DNA of 64,000 nucleotides from Sphingomonas sp. PP-CE-3A-406 (GTDB taxonomy: Bacteria > Pseudomonadota > Alphaproteobacteria > Sphingomonadales > Sphingomonadaceae), in contig NZ_RCWY01000004.1 in the NCBI RefSeq assembly GCF_003688625.1, forward strand, positions 1 to 64,000, written 5' to 3'. Both the position numbers and the translations under genes were made by a program. The number at the start of each line of letters is the position of its first letter. The first letter of the stretch is position 1. The notes under the pieces were generated by a model, which was given only the letters and a program-made list of their open reading frames with translations, was not told the DNA's origin and made no database searches. This document shows, piece by piece, positions 33,136-42,362 of the stretch.

Positions 33136-34470
33136 ATGGCTGCTGCCCAAAGCCCCGGCCGGGGACTTCGCCGGTTTGACGAGCATGCCGCCAAGGCGAC
33201 GAAACTTGTCGACGAATTTTGCGGGCTCGAGACCGGAATGGCACCTTCCAACGCGCTTGCGGCGCTCAAACGGGCGGCTCCTTATATAGGCGTCCCCCTG
33301 CGCGTGGTCTCCGTCATCGACCTCCTGTTTGCCTGGACGAAGCCGCAGGACTGGCTGGGTGGACAAATCCCCGTCGTTTGGCCATCGAACGACCTGCTCG
33401 CCCAAAAGCTGGGCGTAACCGTCCGACAGGTTCAAAAGCTCTTGAACCAGGCACAGGCCTTCGGTCTGGTCAGCTTTCGGGATAGTCCGAATGGTCATCG
33501 TGGTGGACGCCGCGGAGCCGACGGCTTCATCACCTGGGGCTACGGCATCGTGCTCGCTCCGATCGGGACCAGGCTTCAGGAATTTGCTGCCCGCGCGGCC
33601 AAGGGTGCCGCCGAGGACGCGGCACTGACAGTGCTCCGCAAGCGCCTGGCCGCTGCCCGCAGGAATATCAGGGCTCTGGCCCAAACGGCATTCGACGCCG
33701 ATCTTCACGATTTGAAGGCGGGTGACGATCTCGCGTTGGCGTTGATGGCCACCGACCAGATGCGTTGCGTCCGCGATGCCGGCCTTCTGACGGGCTGTGT
33801 GGAGCAGATCGAAGAGCGTGCGCGTCGTCTTGCCGGGGCTGTTTCGGCCAAGATTGCCGTCCCCAATACGGGTAGCGATCAGAATGATAGTTCATGCTGG
33901 GATGGACGTGAGGACATCCACTCTACAACTACAAGCAAACTCCAATCTGCTAAAGCAGATACCCGTAGTGGCTTGGCGAAAGACAGTAGTGGAAATGGGG
34001 ACGCCCTCCCCGCTCAACCTCAAACTGCCGTCGACGACGATCTGGAGAAACACGGTGTCGATCCGGAATTCATGATGTCGATCGCGCCGGAGCTTTGTTC
34101 CGGTCTGCTCCACCACGATGGATCGTGGGGCGAGGTGGTCGCCACCGCGGAGCGGCTTGCGGGCCAGTCGGGGATCAGCAATCACGCGTTCAAGGAAGCC
34201 TGTCGCATCATGGGCCAACGAGGTGCTGCTGCCTCCGTCATCGCCACCATCCAGAAATACCGGCGCGGCGAGGTTCAGCGGCCCGGCGCGTATCTTCGCG
34301 GAATGAGCAGCAAAGCTGGCAAGGGCGAATTGAACCTGGGGCGGACGCTCCACGGCCTCAAGGACACGAGCCGCGCGGTCGCCATGCGGGGGATGTCCGA
34401 TGGAACCGACGCGACGCCGATCGGGAGCCTGATGTCGCGGCTGGTTTCCCGGGGAGCCGGACTAAGATGA
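33136..34470 (+). CDS. repC: RepC-type plasmid replication initiator
   Basis: A 444-residue protein. Residues 1-180 match the RepC N-terminal domain of repABC plasmids (GAPYIGV-like segment RAAPYIGVPLRVVSVIDLLF, then WPSNDLLAQKLGVTVRQVQK, a winged HTH). A variable Ser/Thr/Asp-rich linker (about 265-305) follows, and the C-terminal domain ends VQRPGAYLRGM, also typical of RepC. The ATG at 33136 has GGGAGA upstream; the frame is open further left but without a start that fits. Unlike repABC replicons, no repA/repB partition genes precede it; parA is 20 kb away. Confidence 0.88.
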   Translation: MAAAQSPGRGLRRFDEHAAKATKLVDEFCGLETGMAPSNALAALKRAAPYIGVPLRVVSVIDLLFAWTKPQDWLGGQIPVVWPSNDLLAQKLGVTVRQVQKLLNQAQAFGLVSFRDSPNGHRGGRRGADGFITWGYGIVLAPIGTRLQEFAARAAKGAAEDAALTVLRKRLAAARRNIRALAQTAFDADLHDLKAGDDLALALMATDQMRCVRDAGLLTGCVEQIEERARRLAGAVSAKIAVPNTGSDQNDSSCWDGREDIHSTTTSKLQSAKADTRSGLAKDSSGNGDALPAQPQTAVDDDLEKHGVDPEFMMSIAPELCSGLLHHDGSWGEVVATAERLAGQSGISNHAFKEACRIMGQRGAAASVIATIQKYRRGEVQRPGAYLRGMSSKAGKGELNLGRTLHGLKDTSRAVAMRGMSDGTDATPIGSLMSRLVSRGAGLR

Positions 34471-34540
34471 CGGGATCTCGTCATCTTTTCAAAGGCCTGG
34501 ACCTCGTACTGCACACCTGGTCTTTGAACGGCTTTCACGG

Positions 34541-34655
34541 CGTTACCGATAGCACGAGTCCCGACCGAGTTTGCGGTGGCCCGCACCTACCGAAATGTGA
34601 AACACACCCCGATTTACCGGCTAAATCGCTCCAAATCCTCGTGCTATCGATAACG
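34541..34655. repeat. Two further iterons in opposite orientation between repC and repA
   Basis: CGTTACCGATAGCACG at 34541-34556 (plus) and the inverse of CGTTATCGATAGCACG at 34640-34655 (minus) lie in the 265-base gap upstream of repA. Inverted iterons in front of an initiator gene commonly serve as the autorepressor operator. Confidence 0.85.
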
Positions 34656-34735
34656 CGGTCGCTTATCCGACTGCAGGTTTGCGGCCGATCCGCTATAAGC
34701 GGCTTTGCTAAGTGAAGCTGGTGGGAGCCCCGACG

Positions 34736-35638
34736 ATGGATTCGCGAGAAGTCGCTCTCACCCAGGGCAAGCTGTTCGACTATCTCGATAGCCCGCTGCA
34801 CGGCAAAGTCCGTGGCGAGCAGAGTATCATGGACTTTCCACTCTTCTCGTTAGCGAAGCGGCCTCAGATGGAGGCGATGACCTACGAGATGGACGGCGTT
34901 AAAATCGAGATCAAGCCCAGTTCGAGCGGTATCGCGACGATGTGGGATAAGGAGGTCTTGATCTACGTCCTGTCGCTGATGGTGCAGCATATTGGTCGGA
35001 CCGGGGGTGAAGTACAAAACGTCTTCACCTTCAATGCACACGACTTCTTCCGGGCGACCGGCGTCGGACGCCCATCGAAGCGTGATTACGATCGCTTCAT
35101 CGAAGCGCTCGGTCGCCTGCAGGGCACGCAGATCCGCACGAATATCAAAACCGGCACCGTGGGGACGAAGGGCTTCTTCTCCTGGTTCGCGGAAGCGCAG
35201 GCGACCACTCGCGAAACGGCGAGCGGCGTCGATCAACTCATGCCTGTCCGCGTCCAGCTCTGTGATTGGCTCGTCCGCGCGGTCTCGCGCGACAGCCGTA
35301 TCTATGACTACCACAACGACTATTTCCGTCTCGGCTCGATTGAACGACGCCTTTATGAATTGGCGCACTGCTACTGTCGTGATGAAGAATATGAAATGCC
35401 TCTGGAAATGCTGGGTGCGAAGATCGGCTCAACGTCGCCGCTCCGCACGTTGAAAAGTCAGCTGAAGAAGATCGCAGCCGAGAATAAAATGCCGAGCTAC
35501 TCCATCGAAGTGCGGGAAGTTGTTCCGGAAGTCCCTGCGCGGGATAAACTAGGCCGACGGGTCGGGAAGCCCGAGACGGTCGTCGTGATGAAGCCCAAGG
35601 ATCGTTTGACAGGAACTCGAGCCGCGTTGGCCGCCTGA
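34736..35638 (+). CDS. repA: RPA-family plasmid replication initiator (RepA)
   Basis: A 300-residue protein of the replication initiator protein A type. DFPLFSLAKRPQMEAMTYEM, the tract WDKEVLIYVLSLMVQHIGRT, FTFNAHDFFRATGVGRPSKR and FRLGSIERRLYELAHCYCRD are characteristic of the two winged-helix modules. I chose ATG 34736 (GGGAG about 10 bases upstream); a GTG at 34712 is also open. The protein is the best candidate to bind the CGTTACCGATAGCACG iterons on both sides of repC. Confidence 0.88.
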   Translation: MDSREVALTQGKLFDYLDSPLHGKVRGEQSIMDFPLFSLAKRPQMEAMTYEMDGVKIEIKPSSSGIATMWDKEVLIYVLSLMVQHIGRTGGEVQNVFTFNAHDFFRATGVGRPSKRDYDRFIEALGRLQGTQIRTNIKTGTVGTKGFFSWFAEAQATTRETASGVDQLMPVRVQLCDWLVRAVSRDSRIYDYHNDYFRLGSIERRLYELAHCYCRDEEYEMPLEMLGAKIGSTSPLRTLKSQLKKIAAENKMPSYSIEVREVVPEVPARDKLGRRVGKPETVVVMKPKDRLTGTRAALAA

Positions 35639-35751
35639 TATCGATCCATATGCCTGACATCCTGCGCAACTAGCTGCGGCCGACGCGTCCCAACCGGCTT
35701 TGGGAGATGGCTTCGCGGTAGCGATGCTTCGTCGGGCGCAAGGCGTGCAGA

Positions 35752-35800
35752 GGAGAGGGAGCCTTCGGCTTGTTGATCCGGTGATGAGCACCGGGCGACA
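35752..35800 (+). promoter_or_regulatory. Structured mRNA leader, copy 1 of the GAGGGAGCCTTCGGC motif
   Basis: The block GGAGAGGGAGCCTTCGGCTT is followed by a second hairpin CCGGTG (35778-35783), loop ATGAG, CACCGG (35789-35794). The first hairpin is AGCC-TTC-GGCT (35760-35770). The gene starts at 35816 after a weak ribosome site. Two more copies lie before the genes at 40159 and 44534. Confidence 0.65.
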
Positions 35801-35815
35801 AGAAGGAAGCCCTCG

Positions 35816-38800
35816 ATGCGCACCTCAGCCGCAGCTCTCGAACTCGACTTCACCGAACCCTCGATCACGGCCGCCAAGGCCGTCGCCGACACCATCGCCA
35901 GGAACGGTTCGCTCCAGCGCGACACGCTGCTGTGGGTCATGGAGCAAGCCTATGGCGGATCCTCGGCCGACGGTCGTTGGTCGCTACGCGACGCTTACGA
36001 CATGCTCGAACTCGCCGAGGTCATGCACCTGGCGAAGGCCGACCTGCCGTCCACACCCGGCAATTGCCTTGCCGCGCTGACCGAGCTGGTCGCCGGCCTG
36101 CCGACGCATACCGTTCGCAGCGAGGAGCAGATTGAGCTTCAGCAATTCTCGACCCCGGCCCCGGTCGCCTACCTTGCTGCGCTCGCCGGCAGGATCGCGG
36201 CCACGGATCTGGTCCTCGAACCGTCTGCCGGGACCGGCCTGCTCGCCGTCTTCGCGCACCGCGTCGGTGCCCGCCTGGTCCTTAACGAGATCGATCCGGC
36301 GCGCGCTGAGATGCTCGCTGCCGCGTTCCTGGGCGTTGCTGTCACGCGGCACGACGGCGAGCTGATCCACGATCTACTCGAACCAACGATCCGGCCAACG
36401 GCCGTCCTCATCAATCCTCCCTTCTCGCGCAGCACCGGTCGCCATGCCGACCCGCTGGCAGCGTTCCGACATCTTCGCGCCGCCTTGATGCGTCTCGGCA
36501 CCGGAGGCCGCTGCGCCGCCATCCTGCCCGACCGCGTCGATACCTCGAGCCGCGCCTGGGCGAAGGCGACCGAGGGTTGCACGCTGACGCTGCACCTCGA
36601 ATTGCCGGCGAATGCCTATGCGAAGCATGGCACCAGCCAGACGGTGAAAATCATGGTGCTGGAAAAGGGCACTGGCACGCCTGCCGAGCTGATCCGCTGC
36701 GCGACGCTCGCCGATGCGCTTGCGGCGATCACCGCCAAGACCGCTCCGCCTGTGTGCGCGCCTGTCCCGCGCACGGCGTCGCTGCTCACCCGCCCCACCG
36801 GGCGTAGCTCGCTTCTTGGCGGCTTGACGAGCAAACCGCGCCTCAACGCACCCCCGGGAAAAGCGGCGCAGTCGCAGACAGCGACGCCGATCGATTACAC
36901 CGTGTTCGCCGAGCCACTCCCGACCGGCGAGTCTGTCGGTGTGTACCTGCCATACCGGCCCAGCCGGATCGCGATCGGCTGCGCAACGGCGCATCCAACC
37001 GCGCTGGTGGAATCGATTGCCATGGGCTCGATCACCGCACCGCGGCCGACTTACGTCCCCACGCTCCCGCAAGCCGTCGTCGACGCGAAGACGCTCTCCG
37101 ACGCACAGCTCGAGACGCTGATCTATGCCGGCGACGCTTTCGAGCGTGACATCCCCGGCCTGTTCAAACCTGTCGAGGAGGGACTCTCGATCGCACCATC
37201 CGAGGATGGCCGTCCGTATCGGACCGGCTTCTTCCTCGGTGACGGCACCGGGGCCGGCAAGGGCCGTCAGGTTGCCGCGATCATCCTCGACCAGTGGCTG
37301 CGCGGACGCCGAAAACACATCTGGGTCTCCAAGACCGAGACGTTGCTCGAAGATGCGCGTCGCGACTGGACCGCCGTTGGCGGTCTCGCGCTCGACATCC
37401 AGCATCTCAACCAGTGGAAGCTGGGCTCGCCCGTAGGCGCGGCCGAAGGCGTGCTGTTCCTCACCTATGCGACGTTACGCTCCAATCGCGGTGACAAGGG
37501 CACCCGGCTCCAGCAGATCCTCGAATGGGTCGGCGACGACTACGACGGCATGATCGTGTTCGACGAGGCGCACGAGATGGCTGGTGTCGCAGGAGGCGAA
37601 GGCAGTTTCGGCACCAAACAAGGCTCCGATCAGGGCATCGCCGGCGTCCGTCTCCAGAACCTTCTGCCGCGCGCCCGCGTCCTCTACGTGTCCGCGACCG
37701 GCGCATCCGACGTCAACAATCTTGCCTATGCAACGCGGCTTGGCCTGTGGGGTCCGGTCACGGCGTTCGCCGATCGCCGGACCTTCGTCGACTCCCTGCG
37801 CCGGGGCGGTATCGCCGCGCTGGAGCTGATCGCGCGCGACCTGAAAATGCAGGGCCTCTACGTCTCGCGCGCGCTGAGCTTCGCCGGTGTCGAATACGAT
37901 ATCCTCCAGCACAACCTCACACCAGACCAGATCGAGGTCTATGACGCCTATGCCGATGCGTGGGCGATCATCCACAGCAACCTGCGCGCGGCGCTGGACG
38001 CGACCCGCGTGACGGACAGCTTCTCGAACGACACCTATAACAGCGGCGCCAAGGCGGCCGCGCTGTCGATCTTCGAGTCCACCAAGCAGCGTTTCTTCTG
38101 CCAACTCCTGATCGGCATGAAGCTGCCCTCACTCGTTCCCGCGATCCGCGCCGATCTCGCGCGCGGCGAGAGCGTGGTGATCCAGCTCGTCTCGACGTCC
38201 GAGGCGATGCTCAACCGGGCACTGGCCGCGCTGACCGTCGAAGAACGCGCCAATCTCGACATTGAACTTTCGCCGAGGGAGTTTCTCATGTCGTACCTCA
38301 CGGCCGCCTTCCCGGTCCGGCAGATGAAAACCTTTGTCGACGAGACCGGCAAAACCCGTTCCGAACCAATGTCGGACGAAGACGGCCGCCCCGTCTTCGC
38401 CCGAGAGGCGCTCGAGATGCGCGACAACCTCCTCGAGCAGCTCTGTGCACTACCCATCGTCGGGTCCGCGCTCGACCATATCATCGGGCATTTCGGCACC
38501 GATGCGGTCGCCGAGGTCACGGGGCGTAGCCGGCGCGTCATCATGGACGCCCACGGCCGCCAGCGCGTCGAAAGCCGCTCGCCCCGCACCAATCTCGCCG
38601 AGACCGACGCTTTCATGCGCGGTGCAAAGAAGATCCTGATCTTCTCCGACGCTGGCGGCACCGGCCGCAGCTATCATGCGAGTCTCCGTTGCGAAAACCA
38701 GTCGCGCCGCAATCATTACCTCCTCGAGCCGGGCTGGCGTGCTGACGCCGCCATCCAGGGGCTTGGCCGCACGCACCGCACGCATCAGGCAACCGCGCCG

Positions 38801-40033
38801 CTGTTCCGGCCGGTGTCGACCAACTGTCGGGGCGAACGTCGCTTCATCTCGACGATCGCGCGCCGGCTCGACAGCCTGGGCGCGCTCACCCGCGGCCAGC
38901 GACAGACTGGCGGTCAGGGCCTGTTCGACCCGCGCGATAACCTCGAAAGCGACTATGCCAAGGAGTCGCTCGAACAGTGGTTCCGCCTGCTCGCCAATGG
39001 CAAGCTGCGCTCGACCACGCTGGACGAGTTCCAGAAACTGACCGGCCTCGAGCTGGAGGGCGAAGGTGGCGGCCTCAAGGAAGAGATGCCCCCGATCCAG
39101 CGCTGGCTCAACCGTATCCTCGCGCTGCGCATCTCCATGCAGAACGCGATCTTCGACGAATATCTCGGGCTGATCGAGGCGCGCATCGAAGCGGCGAGAG
39201 AAGCCGGCACGCTTGATCTTGGTGTCGAGAGCATCAACGCCGAGCGCATCACGATCCTCGATCGCACCGTCATCCGGCGCGACCAGACAAGCGGCGCCGA
39301 GACCGAGATCCTTCGATTGGAAACCGAAGAACGCTACAAGCCGCTCGCGCTGGATCGCGCCTTGCGGATCGGCGACGACGCCCGTCCGATCGTCAACCGC
39401 AAGTCGGGGAAGGCCGCGATCCGGTGCAGCACCTATTCGCTGACCGACGATGATGGCGAGATCGTGCGCCGCTACGAGCTGGTCCGCCCGACGCGCACCG
39501 AACGGATGCGCCAGGATCTTCTTCTCGAAACGATGTGGGAAGATGCGAGCGAGGCGGAGTTTTCCGCGCTCTGGCAGGCCGAGGTCGAGGAGATTACGGG
39601 CAAGACCCGCACCAATACGCTCTACCTCGTCACCGGCCTGCTTCTTCCGGTCTGGGACCGCCTGCCCGACGATCACGTCCAGGTCTGGCGGCTCAACACC
39701 GATGACGGCCAGTCTTTCCTTGGTCGCATCGTTCCCGCCCCACTTGTGAGCAAGCTCGCGGACGCCTTCGGCATCGCCGCCACCATCACGGTGTCGGGTG
39801 CCGAAACCGCCAAGCACGTCATGGGGACGGCTGAAATCACCGCGCTCGGCGCATACCGGCTGAAGCGCAGCCTGGTCGCAGGCCAGCAGCGCCTTGAGCT
39901 GCTCGACTGGCCGCACACGCGATTGCCCGAACTGAAGGCAGCCGGGTGCTTCACCGAAATCATCCAGCACAAGACACGGATGTTCATTCCTGTCGCGACG
40001 GCCGCGACCGTAATCGACCGTATCACCGCTTAA
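35816..40033 (+). CDS. Methyltransferase / strawberry-notch helicase fusion
   Basis: A 1405-residue protein and the largest gene here. The N-terminal part is a class I SAM methyltransferase of N6-adenine type: LEPSAGTGLLAVFA (about residue 139) and the catalytic NPPF (about 200). The middle is a superfamily 2 helicase of the strawberry-notch family: GDGTGAGKGRQ (Walker A, about 475) and IVFDEAHEM (Walker B, about 580), with helicase C-terminal motifs such as GLGRTHRTHQ. The same fusion is found on many alphaproteobacterial plasmids and is related in layout to phage P1 DarB, which protects incoming DNA from restriction. An anti-restriction or DNA-entry role is an inference from that and from neighbouring ardC and ssb. 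Confidence 0.9.
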   Translation: MRTSAAALELDFTEPSITAAKAVADTIARNGSLQRDTLLWVMEQAYGGSSADGRWSLRDAYDMLELAEVMHLAKADLPSTPGNCLAALTELVAGLPTHTVRSEEQIELQQFSTPAPVAYLAALAGRIAATDLVLEPSAGTGLLAVFAHRVGARLVLNEIDPARAEMLAAAFLGVAVTRHDGELIHDLLEPTIRPTAVLINPPFSRSTGRHADPLAAFRHLRAALMRLGTGGRCAAILPDRVDTSSRAWAKATEGCTLTLHLELPANAYAKHGTSQTVKIMVLEKGTGTPAELIRCATLADALAAITAKTAPPVCAPVPRTASLLTRPTGRSSLLGGLTSKPRLNAPPGKAAQSQTATPIDYTVFAEPLPTGESVGVYLPYRPSRIAIGCATAHPTALVESIAMGSITAPRPTYVPTLPQAVVDAKTLSDAQLETLIYAGDAFERDIPGLFKPVEEGLSIAPSEDGRPYRTGFFLGDGTGAGKGRQVAAIILDQWLRGRRKHIWVSKTETLLEDARRDWTAVGGLALDIQHLNQWKLGSPVGAAEGVLFLTYATLRSNRGDKGTRLQQILEWVGDDYDGMIVFDEAHEMAGVAGGEGSFGTKQGSDQGIAGVRLQNLLPRARVLYVSATGASDVNNLAYATRLGLWGPVTAFADRRTFVDSLRRGGIAALELIARDLKMQGLYVSRALSFAGVEYDILQHNLTPDQIEVYDAYADAWAIIHSNLRAALDATRVTDSFSNDTYNSGAKAAALSIFESTKQRFFCQLLIGMKLPSLVPAIRADLARGESVVIQLVSTSEAMLNRALAALTVEERANLDIELSPREFLMSYLTAAFPVRQMKTFVDETGKTRSEPMSDEDGRPVFAREALEMRDNLLEQLCALPIVGSALDHIIGHFGTDAVAEVTGRSRRVIMDAHGRQRVESRSPRTNLAETDAFMRGAKKILIFSDAGGTGRSYHASLRCENQSRRNHYLLEPGWRADAAIQGLGRTHRTHQATAPLFRPVSTNCRGERRFISTIARRLDSLGALTRGQRQTGGQGLFDPRDNLESDYAKESLEQWFRLLANGKLRSTTLDEFQKLTGLELEGEGGGLKEEMPPIQRWLNRILALRISMQNAIFDEYLGLIEARIEAAREAGTLDLGVESINAERITILDRTVIRRDQTSGAETEILRLETEERYKPLALDRALRIGDDARPIVNRKSGKAAIRCSTYSLTDDDGEIVRRYELVRPTRTERMRQDLLLETMWEDASEAEFSALWQAEVEEITGKTRTNTLYLVTGLLLPVWDRLPDDHVQVWRLNTDDGQSFLGRIVPAPLVSKLADAFGIAATITVSGAETAKHVMGTAEITALGAYRLKRSLVAGQQRLELLDWPHTRLPELKAAGCFTEIIQHKTRMFIPVATAATVIDRITA

Positions 40034-40065
40034 CACGATCGAGGCTCTCTTCCCGGGTCATCAAA

Positions 40066-40112
40066 GGGAGGGGAGGGAGCCTTCGGCTTTGTGAGCTTGG
40101 AGGACCAGGCTC
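40066..40112 (+). promoter_or_regulatory. Structured mRNA leader, copy 2 of the GAGGGAGCCTTCGGC motif
   Basis: GGGAGGGAGCCTTCGGCTTT carries the first hairpin AGCC-TTC-GGCT (40078-40088). The second hairpin is GAGCTTGG (40093-40100), loop AGGA, CCAGGCTC (40105-40112), a different sequence from copy 1 with the same placement, which suggests the fold is conserved. The downstream gene starts at 40159. Confidence 0.65.
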
Positions 40113-40158
40113 GCGTGACCGCGGGACGCGGCGCGCCATTTCCAAACGGAGACGACCG

Positions 40159-42222
40159 ATGATCCAGTCCGTGAAGGTCAAGAACCTGACGCTGTCGAAG
40201 GACAATGTGCGCAAATCCAACCGTGACGCAGGGATCGACACCCTCGCCGCGAACATCGCAGCCCAGGGGCTGTTGCAGAACCTGATCGTCACCCCGCTCA
40301 AGAAGGCGGGTACGTTCACCGTGAAGGCGGGCGGTCGGCGCTTGCGCGCGCTCCAGCTCCTGATCCAGCAGGGCACCCTCCCCGCCGATCACACCGTCCC
40401 GGTCCTCGTGCTGAGCGACGACGACAACTCGATCGAGGCGAGCCTCGCCGAGAACTTCCAGCGCGTGCCGATGAATCCGGCCGATGAATGCACCGCGTTC
40501 AACTTCCTGATCCAGAAGGGCATGACCGCCGAGGACGTCGCCAAGCGCCAAGGCGTGACCACCCGCTTCGTCGAGCAACGCGTGCGCCTTGCCGAGCTGG
40601 CCCCGCCAGTATTCGAGGCGCTCGCAGCCGGCGAGATCACGCTCGGCGTTGCGCAGGCTTACGCCGTCACCACCGACGTCGACCGCCAGACGCGTGTGTT
40701 CGCCCAGATGAAAACCTCATACTACGGCGACAACCCCGACAATATCCGTCGCGCGATCCTCAACGGCACGGTCAAGGCGAACGACGCCAAGGCCCGCTTC
40801 GTCGGTCGCGAAGCCTATGTCGCCGCGGGCGGCCGCATCGAGGGCGACCTGTTCGCCACGGAAGGCGATGAGAACTGGATCGACGTCGACCTGATCGAGA
40901 CGCTTGCCGCCTCGAAGCTCGAAGCCGCAGCGGCCGAACTGGCGCGAGACCAGGGCCTCGCGTTCGTCACGCCGATCGCGGCGACGCACGTTCCCTACGA
41001 CCTCGAGCGCCAGCTTCACGAGTATCACGCTCCCGCCCGCGCCCTCACCGAGGACGAGACCGCGCGTGTCGAGGTTCTGTCGGCCGAGAACGACGCGCTG
41101 ATCGACCAGCTTGAGCAGGAACTGCCCGACGGCAGCGCCGAAGCCGAGGCAGCGAACGCGCGTATCGAGGCGATCGAGCGCGAGCTGGAGACGATCGAGG
41201 ACGCCCGTCATGAGATCGATCCGGCGCTGAAGGCGCAGATCGGGACGTTCGTCTATATCGGCGGTGACGGTGAACCCCGCGTCCACACCCGCCTCTTCAG
41301 CGAAAAGCCGGTCGTGGATCCGAACGCCCCGCCCAAGGAGTCGGGCGGCGCGACCGGGGACGGCGATGCCGGTGACGGCGAGCAGGGTCCGAAGCTCAGC
41401 GCCACGCTGATTGATGAACTGGCGACGCAGCGCCGCCAGATCCTCGCCGCCCACGTCGCCAGCGACCCGGGACTCGCACTCGACCTGACCATCTTCCTGA
41501 TGGCGCAGAACGTGGTGTTCGAGCAGGCGCACATCCCGAACCACTCGACCTTGAAGTCGAGCGCCGCGGGCTTCCCGATCTTCGGGTTCCGCGACGAGGG
41601 ATCGATGGCGTCGCAGACGATCGACGACCAGCGCCAGCGGCTCGACACGAGCTGGGCGGGTCTGCCGACCATGACCGCCCGCTTCGACGCCTTCCGGGCG
41701 CTCGACGACGAGGCCCGGGGCGCTTGGGTTGCATACTCGATAGCACGAACTCTCGAACCGACGCTCAACGTCGCCGAGGGCTATCGGAGTAACGGCTTCC
41801 ACGACCATCTCGGTCGCCTCCTCGACATCCAGGTCGAGAATTGGTGGCGCCCGACGGCCGAGAACTTCTTCGGCCGGGTTAAGAAGACCGTCATGCTCGA
41901 CGCGCTCGAGGAGATTGGCGGGCCGATCCTGCGCGGCCGCTACAAGGACGCCAAGAAGGGCGACCTTGCCGGCACCTGTGCCTCGCTGTGCAACGGCCAG
42001 GGCATCGTCGAAGCCGAGATCCGCGAGAAGGCGACCGCCTGGTTGCCGGAAGCCATGCGCTTCGAGGCACAAGAGAAGGCGGCGCGCACGCCGCTGCGCT
42101 CGAGCTTCGCCGATGACGAGACCGGCACCGATCCGGACGAGGACGACGATACCGACCTCGACACCGGTGACGACGCAGTGATCGATCACGAGGAAGAGGA
42201 GGATTTCAGCCAAGCGGCCTGA
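40159..42222 (+). CDS. ParB/Spo0J-type protein, large plasmid variant
   Basis: A 687-residue protein. Residues 1-90 are a ParB-like N-terminal domain (NVRKSNRDAGIDTLAANIAA, then VKAGGRRLRAL and EASLAENFQRVPMNPADECT). Residues 115-150 contain an HTH (MTAEDVAKRQGVTTRFVEQR). The remaining 450 residues are acidic and helical with a C-terminal tail rich in Asp/Glu. ParB proteins are now known as CTP-dependent clamps; this long form usually sits next to the methyltransferase-helicase and may not be the segregation protein, because a separate parA pair lies at 54 kb. The start is the ATG after ACGGAGA. Confidence 0.85.
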   Translation: MIQSVKVKNLTLSKDNVRKSNRDAGIDTLAANIAAQGLLQNLIVTPLKKAGTFTVKAGGRRLRALQLLIQQGTLPADHTVPVLVLSDDDNSIEASLAENFQRVPMNPADECTAFNFLIQKGMTAEDVAKRQGVTTRFVEQRVRLAELAPPVFEALAAGEITLGVAQAYAVTTDVDRQTRVFAQMKTSYYGDNPDNIRRAILNGTVKANDAKARFVGREAYVAAGGRIEGDLFATEGDENWIDVDLIETLAASKLEAAAAELARDQGLAFVTPIAATHVPYDLERQLHEYHAPARALTEDETARVEVLSAENDALIDQLEQELPDGSAEAEAANARIEAIERELETIEDARHEIDPALKAQIGTFVYIGGDGEPRVHTRLFSEKPVVDPNAPPKESGGATGDGDAGDGEQGPKLSATLIDELATQRRQILAAHVASDPGLALDLTIFLMAQNVVFEQAHIPNHSTLKSSAAGFPIFGFRDEGSMASQTIDDQRQRLDTSWAGLPTMTARFDAFRALDDEARGAWVAYSIARTLEPTLNVAEGYRSNGFHDHLGRLLDIQVENWWRPTAENFFGRVKKTVMLDALEEIGGPILRGRYKDAKKGDLAGTCASLCNGQGIVEAEIREKATAWLPEAMRFEAQEKAARTPLRSSFADDETGTDPDEDDDTDLDTGDDAVIDHEEEEDFSQAA

Positions 42223-42250
42223 CGCCGGCTTGCACATTTCGAGGCACCTG

Positions 42251-42280
42251 GGGGCGGCACTTTTCACGGAGTGCCGCCCC
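42251..42280 (+). terminator. Terminator after the ParB-like gene
   Basis: GGGGCGGCAC and GTGCCGCCCC form a perfect 10-bp stem with a 10-base loop, followed by TCTTTCTG. It lies 28 bases after the stop codon. Confidence 0.8.
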
Positions 42281-42362
42281 TCTTTCTGTGACCCGGCACC
42301 GCCTCCCGAAAGAGGGGAGGATGCTCACGCGGGTTCGCCTCACCTCAATCAGGAGAACGATC

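Noticed and set aside
41732..41747. Iteron-like CATACTCGATAGCACG inside the ParB-like gene
   Set aside because: Only 12 of 16 positions match, it is a single copy within a coding region, and it reads naturally as AYSIART, so a chance match is likely.
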